From NCBI GenBank assembly GCA_041391425.1, contig JAWKNZ010000005.1, positions 1 to 64,000 of the forward strand: 64,000 nucleotides of DNA, given 5' to 3'. Origin of the DNA: JAWKNZ01 sp041391425 (GTDB lineage Bacteria > Bdellovibrionota_B > Oligoflexia > Oligoflexales > JAWKNZ01). The notes below the pieces were generated by a model that saw only the letters and a program-made list of their open reading frames with translations, was not told where the DNA came from and did no database searches. A program made the translations under genes and the position numbers. Shown here piece by piece: positions 57,992 through 64,000 of the stretch. Every line of letters starts with the position of its first letter. Within the stretch, counting starts at the first letter, position 1.

Positions 57992-59479
57992 CTATCTCTC
58001 CAAGAACCTTACATATGAGTTTAAATCATAAGCTCTTGCTATCTGTTTATGAGCCTCTATAATTTTATCTCCCTCCAATAGAACTTCTCCTGCATCTTGA
58101 TCTAATGAAATACACTAAAGACTGGCCTTTTACTTTTACAGAGGAATGTAAAGCGGACTCAAGCTGGTCGAGGGTATATATTGGAGTGCCATTTACTGCT
58201 TAACAAGCACATCATTAAGCTGATCGTAACCACGATTAAAATCATCCGCCAAAACCCTATTTAAAACCACAAACTTTCTATCATCAGCGCTTGTCTCTTC
58301 ATTTTTATATTTCCATAAATAAACCAGATTCGACGGAGCTTTGTGCTGCCACTGGCTCCCAAGCCTTTAAATAATCGAGGCTCAGTTCTTGGAAAACCAT
58401 TCCTCCATATATCAAATATGGAATTGAACTATGCTGACTATAATAGGGAATCATAAACTTATTGGAATCAAAACGCTCTAGCCTCTTACTTACAGTATAT
58501 TTCTGGCCATTTCTCAAATAACTTACTGTTAGTAAATCCTTAGAATACATCTGATTAGTCACGATCTGAAAACCTATTTTCCCCCATATCGCATCATCAA
58601 TCAAACCATCACTCGATAAATTTTCTTTATTCAAAGCCAAGACAACATCGTCTGGTTGCAAGACATTATAGAAAGGACTGTTCTAAAACCTTCACAATTC
58701 TGACACCTTGATATTGGTCCGCTCGAAGCATTTTACGCAGCGCACCATCGTCTAATTTTGCGTGACTATTCCTATACTCGGAAAACCCAAATATTTCTCA
58801 TTATGAGAGTCTTTCAAAAAATGATTAATCGTAAAAGCGGGGATAGCATAAACATAATCTCCCTCATTGCTACTTGCCATTGCAACCAAACGTCCTTTAT
58901 GAATAATTGGCTCACTCCATCCCAGCCCTTTCTCTAGTATTTTAAATTTATAACTAAGCATCCTTAATCTACTGGTTACCGTTTTAGCAATCATAACATC
59001 AGTCAAAATTGTATTATGAACAACAAGCTGCCCCATAGTTGACATAGTTAGTAACTTTGATTGTGTTCCTTCAGCAACTCTATCGCCAATTTGTATTGGT
59101 TTCATTCCATCAAAGATCTTTGAATCTAAAGGTTTAAGCAGCGCTAAATTACTTTCCCTATCTTCAAACAACACCTCTGCAGAATAAATCTTATTTCCAC
59201 CTATCCTCTTTAATTCAACCATCTTTGCATCAATTACTGCATAAGCGGTAACTAACACCAGTCCGCCACCAACAAAACTACCAATAAATTCTTCTTTTCT
59301 ATCGACTGATTCTTCCATGGTGATTGAATACTTGGCTTTTGGCTAGAAATCACCACACGTAAGAAAGACTGATCATAATTCTCTGTACAAGCGCTAACAA
59401 ATACATATAACAAACATATTCCTGTCCTTAACTTATGCTTAAATAGACCAAGAACAAAGCGGAATGCTGCAAAATCCAT
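57992..59479 (-). pseudogene. Trypsin-like protease paralogue with lost catalytic residues, frameshifted
   Basis: This is a paralogue, about 496 codons long, of the intact protease at 60261-61820. It starts at ATG 59479 (GGAG upstream) with a lipobox VFVSAC. The protease-like part has TAYAV where the active enzyme has TNAHVV, so the catalytic His is Tyr. It keeps Asp in DRESNLALL and has GLGWSEPIIHKGRLVAMA where GNSGGP should be, so Ser/oxyanion geometry is lost. The C-terminal PDZ-like part (VVLNRVLADDFNRGYDQL, then VLLEGDKIIEAHKQI) ends at TAG 57992. At least four frameshifts interrupt it. It may be a decayed gene or an inactive partner protein with sequence errors. Confidence 0.75.
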
Positions 59480-59555
59480 CACTCACTCCTTTTCATACTT
59501 TCTATTCCGACTTCTAATATGTTAGGGCAGCAACGTACAAGAATCGAGCAAAAAG

Positions 59556-59738
59556 CTAGGCGTGTTGACGTTTCGTTTCCTACTACGAGTCAAATCCTTG
59601 AGTCACACCGTTGTCATGGTTTCAAAAATTATCCTCAATGTACATCTAGTACACCTCCGGTAATTTTTGAAACCCTTCCTAGCTGCGAGTTCCAGGATTT
59701 GTCTCTCGCTACGAAAACGAAACGTCAATACGCCCTAG
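59556..59738. repeat. CTAGG(G)CGTGTTGACG inverted-repeat element, long copy
   Basis: 183 bp with the same terminal inverted repeats as 35373-35479. The extra central part contains a second perfect palindrome, GGTTTCAAAAATTA...TAATTTTTGAAACC, with TGTAC/GTACA inside it. The shared outer parts (CTACTACGAG and CTCTCGCTACGA) also pair. It lies between the inactive and the active protease genes. Confidence 0.88.
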
Positions 59739-59921
59739 ATTAGATTGATTATGATAGGATATCTCCTTCTTAACAATATGCTAAAATAAAATCGTGTCCA
59801 TTTTCCAATTAAAGGTTATTATGATTCTAGATGTCAAAAACCAATTTGGTAAAAGCCTTACTGCATCCGACATAAATATTTTTTTTTCAAAAGATTCATA
59901 GCTTTTACTTTCTTTAGCAGT

Positions 59922-60221
59922 TTGATCGTCACGCTATTCTCTTGCAAGCCAAATCATGCCAATAAAGAGTCGCAAGGAAAATCCGTTCAAATAGGAAACT
60001 TTATATTTGGCTTACAAGAGGTAAAAAAAATAGATCAATATAGTATAATTCACCGCTTTGTCGTCTGTGTTATCCATAAACACAGTTCAACACAAATAGA
60101 AAACCCACCGACCGGATGTGTCAATCCCTACGCATTTACACAAACTGGCAAAAAACTACCTTATACCATTGAAATTCAATCCATTAAAGAACCCGTAGCA
60201 GACCAGGTAGCTTGTCAATGA
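59922..60221 (+). CDS. Small lipoprotein, start uncertain
   Basis: About 99 residues from a TTG at 59922. Reading further upstream in the same frame gives KRFIAFTFFSSLIVTLFSC, a full lipoprotein signal with lipobox TLFSC, but no start codon. An ATG with AAAGG at 59821 begins a frame that ends after a run of nine T at about 59879-59887. A one-base change in that run would join them, though the joined N-terminus is atypical. The mature part has four or so Cys and no recognised family. It is divergent from the intact protease. Confidence 0.45.
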   Translation: MIVTLFSCKPNHANKESQGKSVQIGNFIFGLQEVKKIDQYSIIHRFVVCVIHKHSSTQIENPPTGCVNPYAFTQTGKKLPYTIEIQSIKEPVADQVACQ

Positions 60222-60260
60222 ATTTTGATAAAGCATCATCATTGCAGAAAACGAGGCCTA

Positions 60261-61820
60261 TTATTTTTTATCGCCAGTCTTAATTAAATTCGCACCATCC
60301 ATTTCGTCTCCAATTAGCCATCGATCTCTATCAACCTTATATTGGCTGAGGATCTCATTTTTACTTGCTGCCACATCGCTAGTACGCATAACAGCAGGCT
60401 CAACATCTCCCATAAATTCTATTTTTACATATTCACTTTTAAGGCTGTCCAATATAGTAGCCAGTCGCTGCAAAGAGTTAACCCTCTGACCATTGACAGC
60501 TTCAACTACCTCGTTTTCTTGTTTTGTCAGATAAGCATTTATTGAATGAGGTAAACGATCTACTAATACAATAAATTCTTCATCAGTGGCAAATTGCATA
60601 TCTAAATCCGAATTATAATGAAGGTATTTTAAAATAGCAGGAACCCGTTCATACCACTTATTACCCCAACTTTTTAAAAAATTATAACTTAACGTCGAAA
60701 ATACCAAGCCTCCATAAATATAATACTTTGGACGTCTAATATATTGGCTACCTTTAAAATAGTGAGAACGATTCTTTTCGATCTTAACGTTAAATTTACG
60801 CACTTCCCTCCCTCGTTTTAAAACAAAATGAATAGAATCACCAAGTTGTCTTAAATCATAGGCTAAATCAAAATTAACACGCTCTCCCTGAAAATCAATT
60901 TTGCCATCAGCTCCGATTTGATTACCATCAATTTTAAGTAGCAAGTCTCCCTTTTTTATATAACGATTCAAAGACGACCAAGGATAAACATAACTAACAA
61001 CGACACCATAGCTATCGTCATTTAGATCATAATATAATTTATTTGCCGAATTGCTCACCGCCCACGGTGATACTTGTAAACCACTTTGAATGTGCCCATC
61101 GTAGTGCCCATCTTCAATATCCTTTAAAAATCTCAAAATAACGGGAGTGGGGATAATATAACCGGTATTTTCAGCAGAAATAAAAGATTGAAAAGCCACA
61201 CCTACTACTTTATCTTTTTGGACCACTGGGCCGCCACTATTTCCGGGATTGATAGCGGAATCAACTTGTACAAGTAAATGTTTATTTACTCTAGAATGCA
61301 CATAACTCCGATAACCAACCCTTGATACGATTCCTTCAGTGATGGATAGCTGCTCTCCCCCTTTCGGAAATCCAATGGTAGAAACTGGGGACCTAAGCTT
61401 AGGCAATGAACCAAAGCTTAATGGTGCGATTCCTTGAAAATAATTTTTACGTTGTGTTGTTATAACAGCCAGGTCGCAGTCATGAGCTATATGTACCACG
61501 GCGGCAAGTTCTAGATTGGAATCGCCATCCCTCTGTACTGTCAAATAACGGGAATTTGCAACGACATGGGCGTTTGTCAAAATCAAATTGTTGCCAATAT
61601 AAAAGCCAGTCCCAGATGACTTTTTACTGCTTTCATGTTCCCAGGGCCGCTCAAAATTCGGCTCTTGAGAAACTACACGTATTTTAAATACTGACCGGCG
61701 TATTTTCGTAAAATCCTGGGAAAATCCAATCGCTGCCGTAAAAAGGCTATTCGCGATATAACCACCTAAAATCATAGGAATAAGAAGACCATTCACAGAA
61801 ATTATTCTATGTTTTAGCAT
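60261..61820 (-). CDS. HtrA-like trypsin-type serine protease with PDZ-like domains
   Basis: The 519-residue protein has an N-terminal hydrophobic span (residues about 8-32, signal or anchor). A trypsin-like domain with a full triad follows: His85 in LTNAHVVA, Asp116 in HDCDLAVI and Ser195 in NPGNSGGPV. Two C-terminal PDZ-like modules (SYVYPWSSLNRYIKKGDLLLKI, then a second near residues 360-480 with LPHSINAYLTKQENEVVEAVNG) match the plant Deg-like bacterial family. It likely degrades damaged proteins in the periplasm. Its inactive paralogue lies downstream. Confidence 0.9.
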   Translation of the reverse strand: MLKHRIISVNGLLIPMILGGYIANSLFTAAIGFSQDFTKIRRSVFKIRVVSQEPNFERPWEHESSKKSSGTGFYIGNNLILTNAHVVANSRYLTVQRDGDSNLELAAVVHIAHDCDLAVITTQRKNYFQGIAPLSFGSLPKLRSPVSTIGFPKGGEQLSITEGIVSRVGYRSYVHSRVNKHLLVQVDSAINPGNSGGPVVQKDKVVGVAFQSFISAENTGYIIPTPVILRFLKDIEDGHYDGHIQSGLQVSPWAVSNSANKLYYDLNDDSYGVVVSYVYPWSSLNRYIKKGDLLLKIDGNQIGADGKIDFQGERVNFDLAYDLRQLGDSIHFVLKRGREVRKFNVKIEKNRSHYFKGSQYIRRPKYYIYGGLVFSTLSYNFLKSWGNKWYERVPAILKYLHYNSDLDMQFATDEEFIVLVDRLPHSINAYLTKQENEVVEAVNGQRVNSLQRLATILDSLKSEYVKIEFMGDVEPAVMRTSDVAASKNEILSQYKVDRDRWLIGDEMDGANLIKTGDKK

Positions 61821-62092
61821 TTTACACCTTCGAGGCTAAATAGAAGGAAAACTGATTATTATCATTTTATGTTAAAATATTAGACAGTTAAAATCGAGTA
61901 AAAAAACATAATTCTGACGATTTTTATCTTGTCAACGACCGCAATATCTTGATATTTATGCCGTTCGTGTCGTATCGTTTACGATGGTCACTTGCCAACG
62001 CTTTCAAGGCCACTACTTAGCAAAAGTACAGTTAGTCGATTGAAAAGTTGGATAATAGAAAAAGGTAAATACGGTAAAAAGGAAAACTCAGA

Positions 62093-62260
62093 ATGGCAAA
62101 GTCAAACCGAAGAGAAAAAGTAAAACTGATATCTACAGCTGGAACAGGTTACTATTACACTCTTAATAAGCTCAAAGGAAAAGACAAGCTTCTTCTTAAA
62201 AAATATGATCCTAAAGTTCGTAAGCACGTCGACTTTAAAGAAGGTAAATTAGTTAAATAA
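62093..62260 (+). CDS. rpmG: 50S ribosomal protein L33
   Basis: A 55-residue protein too short for a usual length cut-off. It reads MAKSNRREKVKLISTAGTGY then YYTLNKLKGKDKLLLKKYDP and KVRKHVDFKEGKLVK, matching L33 across its whole length. It lacks the four zinc-binding Cys of the C+ type, so it is the C- form. ATG 62093 follows AAAAAGGAAAACTCAGA. It sits near the exit site of the 50S subunit. The DUF2905 gene begins 40 bp downstream and may be co-transcribed. Confidence 0.95.
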   Translation: MAKSNRREKVKLISTAGTGYYYTLNKLKGKDKLLLKKYDPKVRKHVDFKEGKLVK

Positions 62261-62300
62261 AGATGCTAGATAGACATGTTTAACAACAGGCTGATCCAAA

Positions 62301-62513
62301 ATGGGCCGCTTTCTTATTAGTATCGGTATCTCGTTCGTCATTGTCGGTTTACTATGGCAACTCGGGCTATTAAAAAACCTACCGTTCGGCCGCTTGCCTG
62401 GAGATGTCACGATTGAAAGGGGAAATATGCGTTTTTATTTCCCTATCGTAAGTAGCATAATAGTAAGTATTATATTATCTGCAATTTTTTGTTTTATCAG
62501 AAAAATAAAATAA
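62301..62513 (+). CDS. DUF2905 family membrane protein
   Basis: The 70-residue protein has two membrane spans (residues about 4-25 and 47-65) joined by FGRLPGDVTIERGNMRFYFPI, the DUF2905 signature. The family is short, widespread and of unknown function. It follows rpmG by 40 bp on the same strand. ATG 62301 has a weak ribosome binding site. Confidence 0.85.
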   Translation: MGRFLISIGISFVIVGLLWQLGLLKNLPFGRLPGDVTIERGNMRFYFPIVSSIIVSIILSAIFCFIRKIK

Positions 62514-62584
62514 AAGCACCGGTATCACTTAGGTAGCTCCATGCCTTTGCTAAAATAGCAATAATTCACCGTTCTAGGCATACT

Positions 62585-64000
62585 CTAGTATAAACTAGAT
62601 CCGCCCATCATTAGATAGCTCAACATAGATTTTTCATGAGAGGCGACCTTCAATAGTATTGATGGAGAAAATGCAAAGAAAATTATTAGTGCAAATATTA
62701 GAATCAAAGCCATCGCCTCATTCCTTAAAATATCACGGCGAGAAATATTAACCAAGGGAGTTCCTAAAAATAACCTTGCATAGAAGTGATAAAAAGAAAT
62801 ACCAGTTATGACAAAAGCAATGAGTATAAGAGTTGTAAGAATAGGATAATGCTTTAAAACTCCATGCAATAACAAATCTTCTGAAATAAAACTTAGAGTT
62901 AAAGGGAAATTAATCAATCCAAGGCCAAAAACCAGAAAAAAGCAGGAGAGAATAGGCATCTTCGCAGCCATGCCCAGGTACTTTGTAGCCGAGATCACAC
63001 CTGTTCTTCTTTCAAAAAGCCATAGAACTAAACCCAAACCACCTCCTACTAACAATACAACCATGATATCAACATACAAAGCTGATTGAGCAACACCGCC
63101 ATACGTCGCCGCTAATAGAACTGTAAGTGAAGAATGCATAAGTAAAAGTAGCAGATAATTCTTTCTTATATTCACCTCTACTATAGATAGCAAAGCAAAA
63201 TACATTGCGGAAAACGTGGCAAGATAAGCCAGTACAGTTTGATGTGTAAAAACATGAGACATTTCTTGGAAATCATTTTTAAGCAATAAAAGAAGTAGAA
63301 AACCAAGTTGTGAACATAAGAACAGTACGGAATATGGTAACTTCCCCTTATTTATCAAAGAAATAAATCCTTGATGGAATGGAAAAACACCTTGCCTCAT
63401 TAATAATCCAACGACTATAAGAAATGTAGCTAAAGTAGAAAAACCGTTTGAGCGTAATAAAACTCGTATAAAGTGAGAAAAGATATAACTCGTCTCTGCT
63501 GGTTTCCCAGCAGAATTCATATTGTATGCAATTGCAAGACCTATAGAAATCATTAACAGGCCAACTAACTGCGAAAAAATAAACAAACGATGCTTAGTAA
63601 TTTGTAATTTTAGCTTTCCCGATGTGTTATCAACCATGGCCGGTACAATTGATAATAACCAAGCCAATAGCATAAATCGCACGTCGGTTGATGAGCAAAA
63701 CATAAGTACCGAGCTTAAAAGCCAGAGAGTTTGAAAGCGGTCTAAATTACCAGTCATTATCATTGGCGAAGTAAAAATAAACCCAAATGAAACAATCGAA
63801 AAAACAAGAGCGAAAAGTAGCAGTATCGCGTGATTTCTTTCGACATCAATAGATGTGATAAGTCCTCCAATCAAATCAGATTCAGTACCTAGTAATACTA
63901 TAGATGCTACAAAAAACACCCCTAAAACAACCAAAATACTTGACATTACTGACAGTTGTTTCGAACGCAAAGGATTAGGTGCAAATAAACCAATCAAAGA
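62585..64000 (-). CDS. NADH dehydrogenase subunit M/N-like membrane protein, partial at window edge
   Basis: At least 470 residues with about 12-14 membrane spans, open to the window edge. The apparent start (TTG 63997) is not supported, so the true start lies outside. The central segment GLLMRQGVFPFHQGFISL and KGKLPYSVLFLCSQLGFL matches the proton-channel family of respiratory complex I (NuoL/M/N type), where GxxPFH and the K/H of the antiporter-like core occur. Subunit identity and coupling are uncertain, as divergence is high. It is convergent with the DUF2905 gene. Confidence 0.7.
   Translation of the reverse strand, partial: SLIGLFAPNPLRSKQLSVMSSILVVLGVFFVASIVLLGTESDLIGGLITSIDVERNHAILLLFALVFSIVSFGFIFTSPMIMTGNLDRFQTLWLLSSVLMFCSSTDVRFMLLAWLLSIVPAMVDNTSGKLKLQITKHRLFIFSQLVGLLMISIGLAIAYNMNSAGKPAETSYIFSHFIRVLLRSNGFSTLATFLIVVGLLMRQGVFPFHQGFISLINKGKLPYSVLFLCSQLGFLLLLLLKNDFQEMSHVFTHQTVLAYLATFSAMYFALLSIVEVNIRKNYLLLLLMHSSLTVLLAATYGGVAQSALYVDIMVVLLVGGGLGLVLWLFERRTGVISATKYLGMAAKMPILSCFFLVFGLGLINFPLTLSFISEDLLLHGVLKHYPILTTLILIAFVITGISFYHFYARLFLGTPLVNISRRDILRNEAMALILIFALIIFFAFSPSILLKVASHEKSMLSYLMMGGSSLY

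Noticed and set aside
59519..59743. Plus-strand open frame of 74 codons
   Set aside because: It lies almost entirely within the CTAGG inverted-repeat element and has no ribosome binding site or family.
1..64000. CRISPR arrays and prophage modules
   Set aside because: No regularly spaced direct repeats were seen, and no integrase, terminase or capsid-like protein is encoded; the XRE/ImmA-like gene stands alone.

Overview
This window comes from an AT-rich (roughly 38% G+C by eye) Gram-negative bacterium. It has outer-membrane beta-barrel proteins (a porin-like protein at 2891-3922 and a FadL/OmpP1-like protein at 24589-26013), many lipoproteins with a Cys lipobox, a trigger factor-ClpP-ClpX-Lon block, and MutL next to MiaA. 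The mix of astacin-type protease, cytochrome c-like lipoproteins and DUF1501-type protein suggests the Bdellovibrionota/Oligoflexia or another former deltaproteobacterial lineage. That placement is inference only; no rRNA gene lies in the window.

Layout. 1-900: gene-free, with scattered repeats. 900-4000: a lipoprotein, a C-terminally anchored protein and a porin. 4.6-8.8 kb: a MoxR / DUF58 / transglutaminase (TgpA) operon whose last gene is broken many times. 9-20.8 kb: nadE, an RRM protein, rpsU, an APH-like kinase, a proline iminopeptidase, a THUMP-methyltransferase, an XRE protein with a decayed ImmA/IrrE domain, an RDD protein and hypotheticals, separated by copies of a palindromic repeat. 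21-35 kb: cysS-hutI, greA, a FadL-like porin with an M48 protease, an SH3 protein, tyrS, an astacin lipoprotein, ubiE, and an E2 acyltransferase with lpd. 35-40.3 kb: engB, mutL-miaA and a cyclic-nucleotide-binding protein. 40.7-48.4 kb: a six-gene operon of monoheme cytochrome-like lipoproteins and a Tat-exported DUF1501-like protein, the best candidate here for an undescribed system. 48.7-55.7 kb: tig, clpP, clpX and lon. 55.9-62 kb: a broken histidine kinase, a lipoprotein with an internal duplication, a broken inactive protease paralogue and an intact trypsin-like protease. 62-64 kb: rpmG (L33), a DUF2905 protein and an NADH dehydrogenase M/N-like subunit that runs off the edge.

Two themes cut across the window. 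First, at least eight genes carry frameshifts. Several are single-base losses in homopolymers, including one in cysS, which should be essential, so assembly error must be excluded before these are called pseudogenes. Second, three families of short dispersed repeats fill the intergenic space. One has five full-length copies and a half copy of a 78-124 bp palindrome; another has two copies of a CTAGG-ended hairpin, one of which contains a second palindrome.
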